The notes under the pieces are model-generated. The model saw nothing but the letters and a program-made list of their open reading frames with translations, was not told the origin of the DNA and did not search any database. A stretch of DNA of 64,000 bases from Merdimonas sp963929015 (GTDB taxonomy: Bacteria > Bacillota > Clostridia > Lachnospirales > Lachnospiraceae): NCBI RefSeq assembly GCF_963929015.1, contig NZ_CAWVHE010000011.1, positions 1 through 64,000 of the forward strand. The letters run 5' to 3'. A program made the translations under genes and the position numbers. Each line of letters opens with the position of its first letter. Within the stretch, counting starts at the first letter, position 1. Positions 22,921 through 31,682 of the stretch are shown here, one piece after another.

Positions 22921-25053
22921 TTACAGTCCGTATGCAGTGTAGAATCTGCTGATGATGGTGGCGCAGACAGCTCTGGCTGTTTCGCCCTGGGGATTCAGAG
23001 CGCCGTTGTCTCCGGTGATGATTCCGTTTGCCACGCACCAGCTCATGGCGTCTTTTGCAAAATCGCTGACATTTGCAGCGTCCGGGTAGGAACTGAAGTC
23101 TGCCCTCTGGCTGGTGTCTAATTCCAGATAATTGGCATAGCGGAACATCATCACTGCCATCTGCTCCCGGTTGATGTTATCGGAAGGACCAAAGTATCCG
23201 TTGTTGGTGTATCCGGTAACAATGCCGGCATCCGCCGCCCACAGTACGGATTCGGTATAGAACTGACCGGTGGTAACATCTGGGAACTTCTGCTCAAAAG
23301 TAACGTCCGGCTCCTCTTCCATCCGGTAGAGGATGGTTGCAAACTGTGCTCTGGCCAGGAAGTCACTGGGACCAAACGTTGTCTCATCCAGTCCGGTCAT
23401 CAGGCCTTTTTCGTAGACGTCTGCGACGGTGTCAATGTACCAGGCGTCTGCAGGAACATCCGTATAAGGAAGCGCTTCTCTTATGTTCAGTGTTACTTCC
23501 ATGGGATCAAGATCTCCGAACTGGTATCCGTGATCATAAGTGTAGGCAACCTGGGTCGGTCCGGCGACAGTAAGGAGGCCGGTGGCGGCGTCATAGCTTA
23601 CGTTTTCTGCCTCTGCAACTGTCACTTTGGAAAGATCCGGTACAAGGGTGTTCATATCAAACACCAGTGTGTCGCTTTCCGGAGAGGCATAGACCGTCCG
23701 GCTCTGGGGAGAGACGGCCTTTTCCCACCAGAGTTCACAGATTCCGCTTAAATCCAGGGAAGTCAGGTGGTTGTTTTCGCATTTTACCAGACTTAAGACG
23801 TCGTTTTCCGGAAGGATCAGGGATTCCAGACCGGCGTCTGTCAGATACACATTTTCCAGTGCGGTATAGCTGCTAAGATCCAGATTTTTCAGGTTTTCGA
23901 TACGGGTTCCGGAAATGTTCAGAGTACGCAGCTGGCTGTTCTGGGAGAGATCCAGGTTGCTTACGTCTGTGTTTGCAAGCTCCAGACGGTTAAGCTTCGG
24001 ATTGTGGGTTACGTCCAGAGAGGCAATGTTTGTATCCGAACAGGTCAGTCCGGTCAGGTTTGGGTTCTTCGATACATCCAGCGCTTTCAGCGGGGTGTTG
24101 TAGCACTCAATGGAGTTTAAGTCTGCAAAACCTGTCAGATCCAGGGATTCAATCTGCGTATTGTAGCAGTAGATCTCGAACATTTGCGGATTGTTGCTAA
24201 GATCCAGCTCCCGGATGTCTGTGTCAGAGCAGTAGAGGGCTGCAAGTACAGGGTTCTGGCTAAGATCCAGCTCGGTAATGCCGGTGCCGGATACCCGGAT
24301 GTGTACCAGATCCGGATTGTTTGTAACATCGATCTCGGTCATCGGTGTGTTGGTGACATAGACTTCATAGAGTTCGGAATTCTGGCTTAAGTCCAGAGCT
24401 GCCACCTGTGTATTCTCGCAGTTCAGAGCAAAGAGCGCCGGATTTTTCGTAACGTCCAGCTGACTTATGTTGGTGTTGTTGCAGTCCAGACGCACCAGAG
24501 CCGGATTGGCGGATACATCCAGAGCAGCGATATCCGTTTCATAACAGTGAAGTTCGGTAAGCTTTGGATTCTTACTTACGTCCAGAGCAGTCAGGCCCGT
24601 GTAGGTACATTCCAGATAACTAAGCTCCGGGTTGTTGCTTACGTCCAGGCTGGTAATGCCGGTGTCAGAGCAGTTGAGCCGGGTAAGCTTCGGGAACTGG
24701 CTTACGTCCAGGCTGGTGATGGCAGTGTAGCAGCACTCCAGAGTTTCCAGAGAAGTAAAATACTCGATCCCGGTAAGATCTGTTACATAGTATTCTCCCC
24801 AGAGAAAATCAATGGTATCAACGCTGTCGATCTCTGTCTGGGAGAGCGTTCCGCTTGCATCCAGGTCGATCTGTGAAGAAATGTATCCCCGGAATACTTC
24901 ATCGGGGAAATGAGCTGCATCCACTGCAATCTCAGATGTGGACACGCCGGGATCCGTAGCGGGCGCTTCCTCGGCGTTTGCGGTTGCCGACAGTGAGAGC
25001 GCGGCCAAAGCCGGAAGCACCAATAATTTTTTCCAGTCTTTTCTTGTGTTCAT
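22921..25053 (-). CDS. Secreted leucine-rich-repeat protein with three SLH domains
   Basis: A 710-residue protein with a signal peptide (KKLLVLPALAALSLSATANAEE, cleavage after ANA). An EF-hand-like DLDASGTLSQTE segment (about 64-75) and an LRR cap follow. Then come about 13 near-perfect 21-residue repeats of the form LDVSxNPxLxxLxCxxTxIxx (about 115-390). A linker of about 100 residues leads to three S-layer-homology domains (about 535-710; TDVPADAWYIDTVADVYEKG, FPDVTTGQFYTESVLWAADAG, YPDAANVSDFAKDAMSWCVAN). SLH domains anchor proteins to pyruvylated cell-wall polymer, so it is surface-displayed; LRRs bind proteins or glycans. AAGGAGGAC precedes the ATG at 25053. Confidence 0.92.
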   Translation of the reverse strand: MNTRKDWKKLLVLPALAALSLSATANAEEAPATDPGVSTSEIAVDAAHFPDEVFRGYISSQIDLDASGTLSQTEIDSVDTIDFLWGEYYVTDLTGIEYFTSLETLECCYTAITSLDVSQFPKLTRLNCSDTGITSLDVSNNPELSYLECTYTGLTALDVSKNPKLTELHCYETDIAALDVSANPALVRLDCNNTNISQLDVTKNPALFALNCENTQVAALDLSQNSELYEVYVTNTPMTEIDVTNNPDLVHIRVSGTGITELDLSQNPVLAALYCSDTDIRELDLSNNPQMFEIYCYNTQIESLDLTGFADLNSIECYNTPLKALDVSKNPNLTGLTCSDTNIASLDVTHNPKLNRLELANTDVSNLDLSQNSQLRTLNISGTRIENLKNLDLSSYTALENVYLTDAGLESLILPENDVLSLVKCENNHLTSLDLSGICELWWEKAVSPQSRTVYASPESDTLVFDMNTLVPDLSKVTVAEAENVSYDAATGLLTVAGPTQVAYTYDHGYQFGDLDPMEVTLNIREALPYTDVPADAWYIDTVADVYEKGLMTGLDETTFGPSDFLARAQFATILYRMEEEPDVTFEQKFPDVTTGQFYTESVLWAADAGIVTGYTNNGYFGPSDNINREQMAVMMFRYANYLELDTSQRADFSSYPDAANVSDFAKDAMSWCVANGIITGDNGALNPQGETARAVCATIISRFYTAYGL
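23900..24740 (-). repeat. 63 bp tandem coding repeats (LRR units)
   Basis: About 13 tandem 63 bp units code for the LDxS-NP-L LRR repeats. Conserved blocks such as CTTACGTCCAGAGC recur at the repeat period, so unit number could vary by slippage or recombination between strains. Confidence 0.75.
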
Positions 25054-25152
25054 ACATGTCCTCCTTTTTACTGGTATCCTGTTTTGGTTGCCGGAATTTT
25101 ATCCTATTTACAGAATATCAGAAAACAGGGAGACAGAATGATTCAAAATTAT

Positions 25153-25194
25153 AATAAAAGCGCCTGTCTATAGAGAAACTCTATAGACAGGCGC
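25153..25194 (-). terminator. Terminator of the truncated DMT gene
   Basis: A perfect 16 bp stem, GCGCCTGTCTATAGAG (25160-25175) with CTCTATAGACAGGCGC (25179-25194), followed on the minus strand by TTTTATTAT. Confidence 0.9.
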
Positions 25195-25200
25195 TGTGGT

Positions 25201-25512
25201 TTACAGAAGATTGATCAGGATCCCCAGCCGGTGAAACGTTGTGGTGAGGGGAGCGCCGTTTCTGCGGATGCTGATCTGGAGCAGAGTCAGGGCAGCCACA
25301 AATCCGGCGCCGTTGAGGATCCCTGCGCCAAGAGAGATCAGATCTCCTTTCAGGACCAAAGTCTTATCCTGCAGCATCAGAAAACTGATCAGCGCCCCGG
25401 TAATATAATTCCAGATATTCAAGGCGTAGCGGTTGCCGTTGTGGTGTTTGGAATACCGCATCAGAAACGTCATACACAGATTGACTGCGATAGCGGTCAG
25501 CAAATAGGTCAT
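25201..25512 (-). CDS. EamA/DMT-like membrane protein, apparently truncated
   Basis: A 103-residue protein with three to four membrane helices (about 1-17, 33-48, 58-80 and the end). ALTLLQISIRRNGAPLTTTFHRLGILI resembles the end of the first EamA half of drug/metabolite transporters, which usually run to about 280-300 residues. Here the frame ends at INLL and a strong terminator begins within 10 bp. Either a natural short paralogue (SMR-like half protein) or a truncated gene; the abrupt end in a normally continuing helix favours truncation. Confidence 0.6.
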   Translation of the reverse strand: MTYLLTAIAVNLCMTFLMRYSKHHNGNRYALNIWNYITGALISFLMLQDKTLVLKGDLISLGAGILNGAGFVAALTLLQISIRRNGAPLTTTFHRLGILINLL

Positions 25513-25654
25513 GTCAAAGTCTCCTTAGAGTGAATGGTCTGGGAAAAGCCCCGGTAGAAGATTATAACCCTTTTTGCGCGGAATGCAAAGGGAAAGAAAA
25601 GGGGTATAGGAAATTTGCCCTAAAAAGAGTTTGTTTTTCTGGTACTCCTGCCTA

Positions 25655-25727
25655 TTGACAAATTTATAACATTGGGGTAGATTTAAGACAAACAGATTAG
25701 ACTAAAGTTCAAACTGAAGTTCAAACT
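25655..25727 (+). promoter_or_regulatory. Promoter and direct-repeat site of the glycyl radical enzyme operon
   Basis: TTGACA (25655-25660), a 17 bp spacer and TAGATT (25678-25683). About 20 bp after the -10 two exact copies of AAGTTCAAACT (25705-25715 and 25717-25727) are spaced 12 bp apart, followed by CGGTTTG, a partial inverted copy. A regulator binding one face of the helix here could respond to substrate. The Crp/Fnr protein encoded at 29053 is a candidate. Confidence 0.6.
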
Positions 25728-25760
25728 ACGGTTTGTACAAAAATTTCACAGGAGTGTGTG

Positions 25761-26669
25761 ATGAAAAACATAACCAATATACAGAAATTTTCAATCCACG
25801 ATGGAGATGGGATACGCACCACCGTTTTTTTTAAGGGATGTCCGTTAAAGTGCACCTGGTGTCATAATCCGGAGACACAGCGTTTTGAGAGAGAGATGCA
25901 GGTGGACAGGGAAAAATGTGTGGGCTGCGGCGCCTGTGCTGCGGTCTGTCCTGCCGGGGCGGTACGGATGGAGGACGCCCGCCCGGTACTGGATACGGAA
26001 AAATGTACGCTCTGCGGCAAGTGTGAGAACTTCTGCCCGGCAGGGGTGCGGGAGATCATCGGCAGAGAATACACGGTAAAAGAACTGGTAAAAGAGCTGA
26101 TGAAAGATCAGATGTTTTACGAAGAGTCCGGCGGAGGCGTCACCCTTTCCGGCGGCGAAGTGATGACTATGGATATGGATTATATTCTGGCAGTGGCAAA
26201 GGAGCTGAAACGTCAGGATGTGACGCTTACCATCGACACCTGCGGATACGTTCCATATGAGAAGTTTGAAAAGATCCTCCCTTATGTGGACACTTTTCTA
26301 TATGACGTAAAGGTGATGGATCCGAAGCTTCATAAAGAATATATGGGAACAGACAACAAACTGATTCTGGAGAATCTGGTCCGTCTGGCTCATGACGGGG
26401 CAAGGATCTACATCCGCATTCCCACGATCAAAGAGGTCAACGGGAACGAGCAGAACATGAAGGAGACCATCGCTTTCCTTCAGGAACATGATATTCATCC
26501 GGCACAGGTCAATCTGCTGCCTTACCACGATACCGGAAGCGGCAAGTACCGGAAGCTGGATATGGAATATAAAGGAACCAACCTGCATGCACCGGACAGA
26601 GAAGAAATGGAAGCATTTGTTTCCCTGTTCGTGGACGCAGGATTCAAAAACACCAAAATAGGAGGGTAA
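25761..26669 (+). CDS. Glycyl radical enzyme activase (HypE-like radical SAM protein)
   Basis: A 302-residue radical SAM enzyme starting at ATG 25761 behind CAGGAG. The SAM cluster motif CPLKCTWCHNPE lies at about residues 29-40 (CxxxCxxC), preceded by FSIHDGDGIRTTVFFKGC. A two-cluster ferredoxin insert follows (CVGCGACAAVCPAGA and CTLCGKCENFCPAGV), then GGGVTLSGGEVM, the SAM-binding GGE motif. It installs the glycyl radical on the dehydratase encoded 2 bp downstream. HypE is suggested by that neighbour. Confidence 0.92.
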   Translation: MKNITNIQKFSIHDGDGIRTTVFFKGCPLKCTWCHNPETQRFEREMQVDREKCVGCGACAAVCPAGAVRMEDARPVLDTEKCTLCGKCENFCPAGVREIIGREYTVKELVKELMKDQMFYEESGGGVTLSGGEVMTMDMDYILAVAKELKRQDVTLTIDTCGYVPYEKFEKILPYVDTFLYDVKVMDPKLHKEYMGTDNKLILENLVRLAHDGARIYIRIPTIKEVNGNEQNMKETIAFLQEHDIHPAQVNLLPYHDTGSGKYRKLDMEYKGTNLHAPDREEMEAFVSLFVDAGFKNTKIGG

Positions 26670-26671
26670 AC

Positions 26672-29050
26672 ATGGGAACATTACGCGGTATGAATGAAAG
26701 AATTCAGAAGTTGAGAGAGATCAGTGTCAACACACCGGTTCACATTGATCTGGAGCGGGCGAAGATTGAGACAGATTTCTACAGGGCAAATGACGGAAAG
26801 TATTCCATTCCGGTCATGAGAGCTATGACTCTGAAAGAGTATTTCTCCAAAAAGACACTGTATCTTGGAGACGGAGAACTGATTGTGGGAGAAAAAGGTA
26901 AAGATCCCCAGGCTTCTCCTACATTCCCGGAGCTTTGCTGCCACAGCGAAGAAGATATGATTGTTATGAGCGAAAGAGAACTGGTGTCCTTTAAGACTAC
27001 AGAGGAAGACCGCAAGCTCCAGAGAGAGGAGATCATTCCTTACTGGACAGGAAGAAGTATGAGAGAAAAACTGCTCTCCAGAATGACTCCGGAGTGGCAG
27101 GAGTGCTACCATGCAGGTATGTTTACTGAGTTCATGGAGCAGAGAGGACCGGGACACACCTGTGGTGGAGAACAGGTATTTACTACCGGATACATGGATT
27201 ATAAAGAGAAGATTAAAAAGACCATGGATGAGCTGGATTATATCAACGATCCGGAAGCTCTGAACAAATGCGAAGAGCTGAAGGCTATGGATATTGCCTG
27301 CGATGCGGTGATCATCCTTGGCGAGCGTTATCACAAGCTGGCTCTTGAAATGGCAGAAAAAGAGGAAGACGAGACCAGAAAGGCAGAGCTTCTTCAGATC
27401 GCGGCCAACCTGGAAGTTGTGCCGGCACACAAGCCGCAGACTTACTGGCAGGCTATCCAGCTGTACTGGTTCACCCATCTGGCAGTTACCACAGAGCTGA
27501 ATCCGTGGGATGCGTTCAGCCCCGGAAGACTGGATCAGCATCTGTATCCGTACTATCAGAAAGATGTGGAGGACGGCATCCTTGACGATTACAGAGCAAA
27601 AGAGCTTCTGGAGTGTCTGTGGGTAAAATTCTACAACCAGCCGGCTCCGGTAAAAGTAGGAATCACCCTGAAAGAAAGCGCTACCTATACAGACTTTGCA
27701 AATATCAATACCGGCGGCGTAACTCCCGACGGACAGAATGGTGTCAATAACGTAAGCTACCTGATCTTGGACTGCATGGACGAGATGAAGCTGGTACAGC
27801 CCAACTCCAACGTAACCATCAGCAGAAAGACACCGGCCAAGTTCTTAAAGAGAGCCTGCGAGATTTCCAGAAAAGGATGGGGACAGCCTGCATTCTACAA
27901 TACAGAAGCGCAGATCATGGAGCTTGTAAATGCCGGAAAGTCTCTGGCAGACGCAAGACGCGGCGGTTCCTCGGGCTGTGTGGAGACCGGAGCATGGGGA
28001 AGTGAAGCTTACATCCTGACCGGATATATGAACATTCCGAAGATCTTCCAGCTGACCCTGTTCAACGGATTTGACCAGTACAGCGGAAAACAGCTTGGAC
28101 TGAAGCTTGGCTATGCAAAAGACTTTAAGACCTTTGACGAACTGTGGGCTGCATTTAAGAAGCAGCTGGAGTACTTCGTAGACGTGAAGATCCGCGGCAA
28201 CAACGTGATCGAGAAGCTCTACGCACAGGATATGCCGGCTCCCTGCCTGTCTGTTGTGACCAACGACTGCATTTCCAATGGAAAAGATTACAATGCAGGC
28301 GGCGCAAGATACAACACCAGCTACATCCAGGGCGTAGGTATCGGAACCGTTACTGATTGTATCGCAGCCATCAAGTACAATGTATATGACAAGAAGAACT
28401 TTACCATGGAAGAGCTGATCGAGGCCATGGAGCATGACTTTGAAGGTTATGACGCAATCTACCGTATGGTTCATGATAAGACTCCGAAGTATGGCAATGA
28501 CGACGATTATGCAGATGAGATCATGCAGGATGTATTCGAGCTTTACAGAAGCACCATTACCGGACGTCCGAACATGAGAGGCGGAAAGTACGGCGTAGAT
28601 ATGCTGCCGACCACCTGCCATGTATACTTTGGCGATGTAATTCTGGCAACCGCAAACGGAAGAAAAGCTCACAAGCCGGTATCCGAAGGTATCTCTCCGG
28701 AGAAATCCGCAGATACAAACGGACCGACCGCAGTCATCAAATCCTGTGCGAAGATGGATCATCTTGCAACAGCCGGAACTCTTCTGAACCAGAAGTTCAC
28801 ACCGGACGTAGTAGCAGGAGAAGAGGGGCTTGACAACATGGCCAGCCTGATCCGTTCCTATTTTGCAATGGACGGACATCACATCCAGTTCAATGTGGTT
28901 GACAGACAGACCCTGATCAACGCTCAGAAGCATCCGGAGGATTACAAGGATCTGATCGTCCGCGTAGCCGGATACAGCGACTTCTTCCGCAACCTGGATA
29001 AGCCGCTTCAGGATGAGATCATTAACCGTACCGAGCAGTCCTTTAGCTAA
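26672..29050 (+). CDS. hypD: Glycyl radical enzyme, trans-4-hydroxy-L-proline dehydratase-like
   Basis: 792 residues, the length of Clostridioides difficile HypD (789 from memory). The active-site loop SSGCVETG places the thiyl cysteine at residue 436 and the catalytic glutamate at 438; the glycyl radical motif RVAGYSD places Gly767. Both sit two residues from the positions I recall for HypD (434 and 765). Long stretches such as PAPVKVGITLKES and CEISRKGWGQPAFYNTEA are HypD-like rather than PFL-, CutC- or diol-dehydratase-like. Product would be pyrroline-5-carboxylate, feeding proline synthesis or Stickland reduction; no proC is adjacent. Oxygen-sensitive cytosolic enzyme, activated by the upstream gene product. 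Confidence 0.85.
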   Translation: MGTLRGMNERIQKLREISVNTPVHIDLERAKIETDFYRANDGKYSIPVMRAMTLKEYFSKKTLYLGDGELIVGEKGKDPQASPTFPELCCHSEEDMIVMSERELVSFKTTEEDRKLQREEIIPYWTGRSMREKLLSRMTPEWQECYHAGMFTEFMEQRGPGHTCGGEQVFTTGYMDYKEKIKKTMDELDYINDPEALNKCEELKAMDIACDAVIILGERYHKLALEMAEKEEDETRKAELLQIAANLEVVPAHKPQTYWQAIQLYWFTHLAVTTELNPWDAFSPGRLDQHLYPYYQKDVEDGILDDYRAKELLECLWVKFYNQPAPVKVGITLKESATYTDFANINTGGVTPDGQNGVNNVSYLILDCMDEMKLVQPNSNVTISRKTPAKFLKRACEISRKGWGQPAFYNTEAQIMELVNAGKSLADARRGGSSGCVETGAWGSEAYILTGYMNIPKIFQLTLFNGFDQYSGKQLGLKLGYAKDFKTFDELWAAFKKQLEYFVDVKIRGNNVIEKLYAQDMPAPCLSVVTNDCISNGKDYNAGGARYNTSYIQGVGIGTVTDCIAAIKYNVYDKKNFTMEELIEAMEHDFEGYDAIYRMVHDKTPKYGNDDDYADEIMQDVFELYRSTITGRPNMRGGKYGVDMLPTTCHVYFGDVILATANGRKAHKPVSEGISPEKSADTNGPTAVIKSCAKMDHLATAGTLLNQKFTPDVVAGEEGLDNMASLIRSYFAMDGHHIQFNVVDRQTLINAQKHPEDYKDLIVRVAGYSDFFRNLDKPLQDEIINRTEQSFS

Positions 29051-29052
29051 GA

Positions 29053-29715
29053 ATGGATGTGGAAACATATTTTCCGGTGATCCGGAAACTGACAAAAGAA
29101 CAGCGCGCGCTCCTTCTGGAATCTGTGACAGAAAAGCAGATTCCAAAAGGAACCGTGATTTATGACGGAACTACTGGGTGCACCGGCCTTCTGGCGGTGC
29201 GCTCAGGTCTTCTTCGGGCTTATATTCTGTCAGAGGAGGGCCGGGAGATTACGATTTACCGGCTGTTTGAACGGGATATCTGCCTGTTTTCGGCGTCCTG
29301 CATGCTGCAAAGCATCCAGTTTGACGTGAACATTGAGGCGGAACAGGATACGCGGCTTCTGGTGGTGCCGGCGGGAGTCTGGCAGAGTCTGTGCCAGGAA
29401 TCAGCAGCTCTTGCGAACTTTACCAATGAGCTGATGGCAGACCGGTTTACCAATGTCATGTGGCTGATCGAACAGATTCTTTGGAAGAGTCTGGATAAGC
29501 GGGTGGCAGAGTTCCTTCTGGAAGAAATGACGGTAGAAGATTCGGAAGTCCTAAAACTCACTCACGAGATGGTTGCGGCGCATCTGGGTACGGCAAGAGA
29601 GGTTGTGACAAGAATGCTGCGGTATTTCCAGAACGAGGGGATCGTAAAACTGTCCAGAGGGACGATCGAGATCCTGGATGTGGCGAAGCTGGAGGCAGTT
29701 CTGGAAGAAAAGTAA
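29053..29715 (+). CDS. Crp/Fnr-family transcriptional regulator
   Basis: A 220-residue protein beginning 3 bp after the dehydratase stop. N-terminal cyclic-nucleotide-binding-type beta roll (VIYDGTTGCTGLLAVRSGLLRAYI), a long dimerization helix (about 120-150), then a C-terminal winged helix (LTHEMVAAHLGTAREVVTRMLRYFQNEGIVKLSRGTIEILD). No N-terminal cysteine cluster for an iron-sulfur centre is present, so it is not a classic Fnr. Operon position suggests substrate- or redox-responsive control of the hydroxyproline genes, possibly through the AAGTTCAAACT repeats. Confidence 0.88.
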   Translation: MDVETYFPVIRKLTKEQRALLLESVTEKQIPKGTVIYDGTTGCTGLLAVRSGLLRAYILSEEGREITIYRLFERDICLFSASCMLQSIQFDVNIEAEQDTRLLVVPAGVWQSLCQESAALANFTNELMADRFTNVMWLIEQILWKSLDKRVAEFLLEEMTVEDSEVLKLTHEMVAAHLGTAREVVTRMLRYFQNEGIVKLSRGTIEILDVAKLEAVLEEK

Positions 29716-29732
29716 GAAACTGATAAAAAGAA

Positions 29733-29777
29733 AAAGCGCACAGATCCTGGAGGGGAGACTGTGCGCTTTCTTTTTTT
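29733..29777 (+). terminator. Operon terminator
   Basis: AAAGCGCACAG (29733-29743) pairs with CTGTGCGCTTT (29759-29769), then CTTTTTTT. Confidence 0.9.
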
Positions 29778-29809
29778 CGGGGGTTTTTGCTGGAGGGATG
29801 TATGGCCAT

Positions 29810-30115
29810 TTAGATCATCTGTAGGATCTGCTCTTTTGGTTTTGCGCCGGTAGAGCGGTTTACCATCTCTCCGTTTTTGAAAACGGCCAGGGTGGGGATA
29901 CTCATCACCCGGAACTGTCTGGCCAGTTCTTTTTGTTCATCGACGTTGATCTTGCAGACCTTGATGTCGGAACGCTCATCGGCGATCTCGTCCATGATGG
30001 GAAGGACCATCTGGCAGGGGCCGCACCAGGATGCCCAGAAATCTACGAGTACCGGTTTGTCGGAATGTAATACTTCCTGCTGAAAATTTTCTTTATTGAT
30101 ATGAATTGCTGACAT
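29810..30115 (-). CDS. trxA: Thioredoxin
   Basis: A 101-residue thioredoxin from ATG 30115 behind AAGGAGGA. The active site is FWASWCGPCQMVLP (about residues 26-39), with the cis-proline in MSIPTLAVFKNG. It reduces protein disulfides in the cytosol. In organisms with glycine/betaine reductase, a thioredoxin system also recycles the reductase; the Grd operon here lies 17 kb away, so the link is only possible. Monocistronic. Confidence 0.92.
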   Translation of the reverse strand: MSAIHINKENFQQEVLHSDKPVLVDFWASWCGPCQMVLPIMDEIADERSDIKVCKINVDEQKELARQFRVMSIPTLAVFKNGEMVNRSTGAKPKEQILQMI

Positions 30116-30180
30116 ATATGTGTCCTCCTTTGTTTTGGTTTGTTTTGTTTTTTGTTGTGTTAAGAATACCAGAGATAACA

Positions 30181-30209
30181 TTGTCTTTCCGTGACAAAGT
30201 CACTATAAT
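30181..30209 (+). promoter_or_regulatory. brnQ promoter
   Basis: TTGTCT (30181-30186), 17 bp spacer, TATAAT (30204-30209), 34 bp before the start codon. The spacer holds GTGAC-AAA-GTCAC, a 13 bp palindrome that may be an operator. Confidence 0.65.
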
Positions 30210-30242
30210 AGAAAGAAATAAATAGAAAAGCTGGGAAAAGGT

Positions 30243-31589
30243 ATGAAAAAGTTAAGTTTCAAAGAAACCATTTTTGTAGCAAGTATGTTATTCGGGATGT
30301 TTTTCGGGGCAGGGAACCTGATCTTTCCGGTGTCTATGGGGCAGATGGCAGGAGAGCATATCTGGCTGGCTGCCCTGGGATTTCTGGTAACCGGCGTGGG
30401 ACTGCCGCTTCTTGGCGTGGCGGCTCTGGGGATCAGCCGGGAGACCGGCCTTCTGGGTCTGGCAAGCAGGATCGGGAAAAATTATGGGGTCTTTTTTACC
30501 TGCGCCCTGTATCTGACCATCGGACCATTTTTTGCCATCCCAAGATGCGCGTCTGTTTCTTATACGGTAGGTATAGAACGGATCCTGGAGGGGAAGGATC
30601 AGACGCTGTGGCTGGCCGTCTTTTCCTTCCTGTTTTTTGCCATTGTGCTGTTTTTCTCCTTAAGACCCGGAGAGATCCTGACCTGGATCGGCAAGGTGCT
30701 GAATCCTTCTTTTCTGGTGATCCTGGGACTTCTGGTGGTGGTTGCGCTGATCTCGCCCATGGGAGATCCCATGACCATGGCTCCGGAAGAAGGGTATGAA
30801 AGCGGCGCTTTATTTACCGGTTTTCTGGAGGGGTATAATACCATGGACGCGCTGGCGGCCCTTGCATTCGGGATCGTGGTGATCGAAGTGATCCGTAACC
30901 TTGGAGTGACGGAACCGGGACAGATCGCCAGAGATACGGTAAAGGCAGGGATCTTCAGCTCCATCCTGATGGCGCTGATCTATGTGCTGGTTACGCTGGT
31001 AGGCGGACAGAGCCGGGGAGAGTTTGGCATCAGCAGCAATGGCGGAGAGGGTCTGGCGCTGATCGCAGATCATTATTTTGGCGGAGCCGGTATGTTTATC
31101 CTGGCCCTGATGGTGACACTGGCCTGCCTGAAAACGGCGATCGGTCTGATCACAAGCTGCAGCGAGACGTTTTCCGAGATGTTTCCGAAGTTTCCGGGAT
31201 ATCGGTTCTGGGCGGTATTGTTCAGCGTGGTCTCTTTCCTGATCGCCAATCTGGGACTCAATGCCATCGTGGCTTATTCTGTGCCGGTATTGATGTTTTT
31301 ATACCCGCTGGCTATTGTTCTTGTGCTTCTGACCTTATTTGGAAGCTGGTTTGACAATAACCGCCATGTACTGCGCTGGACCATTGCATTTACTGCGGTG
31401 GCAGCCCTGGCGGATTTCCTGCGGGCGCTGCCGGAAGGTACGCAGGATGTGCTGCACACAGCGCCTGTGACAGATATGCTGGGCAATGTGATCCCGCTGT
31501 CAGAGCTGGGATTTGGATGGATCGTTCCTGCGGCCGCAGGATTCGTGATCGGACTGATCGCCAGCAGGCGGCACGGCGTGGAGAAATAG
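30243..31589 (+). CDS. brnQ: Branched-chain amino acid:cation symporter (LIVCS family)
   Basis: A 448-residue protein with 12 predicted membrane helices. The N-terminal ASMLFGMFFGAGNLIFPVSMGQMAG is the LIVCS signature. It imports leucine, isoleucine and valine with Na+ or H+. Branched-chain amino acids are Stickland electron donors, which matches the reductive Stickland enzymes in the window. Own promoter; no cotranscribed neighbour. Confidence 0.93.
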   Translation: MKKLSFKETIFVASMLFGMFFGAGNLIFPVSMGQMAGEHIWLAALGFLVTGVGLPLLGVAALGISRETGLLGLASRIGKNYGVFFTCALYLTIGPFFAIPRCASVSYTVGIERILEGKDQTLWLAVFSFLFFAIVLFFSLRPGEILTWIGKVLNPSFLVILGLLVVVALISPMGDPMTMAPEEGYESGALFTGFLEGYNTMDALAALAFGIVVIEVIRNLGVTEPGQIARDTVKAGIFSSILMALIYVLVTLVGGQSRGEFGISSNGGEGLALIADHYFGGAGMFILALMVTLACLKTAIGLITSCSETFSEMFPKFPGYRFWAVLFSVVSFLIANLGLNAIVAYSVPVLMFLYPLAIVLVLLTLFGSWFDNNRHVLRWTIAFTAVAALADFLRALPEGTQDVLHTAPVTDMLGNVIPLSELGFGWIVPAAAGFVIGLIASRRHGVEK

Positions 31590-31634
31590 AAATATCCAAA
31601 AACGGATAAAACGGATAAGAACCCCCGAAAACGG

Positions 31635-31663
31635 TTGACGCATGGAGGCGTAGGAGGTATGAT
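31635..31663 (+). promoter_or_regulatory. Promoter of the XRE-Uma2 gene
   Basis: TTGACG (31635-31640), 17 bp spacer, TATGAT (31658-31663). It places transcription start just before GGGGGATTTGG and ATG 31683, which excludes the upstream in-frame start. Confidence 0.6.
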
Positions 31664-31682
31664 AATAAAAAGGGGGATTTGG

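Noticed and set aside
24547..24876. Repetitive plus-strand frames over the LRR region
   Set aside because: Their repeats arise from the antisense of the LRR codons.
22863..25194. Long hairpins considered as CRISPR-like or riboswitch structures
   Set aside because: Each is a single stem followed by a T-tract on the minus strand, i.e. ordinary terminators. No regularly spaced repeats with unique spacers exist anywhere in the window.
27845..29146. 433-codon minus-strand frame opposite the glycyl radical enzyme
   Set aside because: Shadow frame in a codon-biased gene; translation has no recognisable domain.
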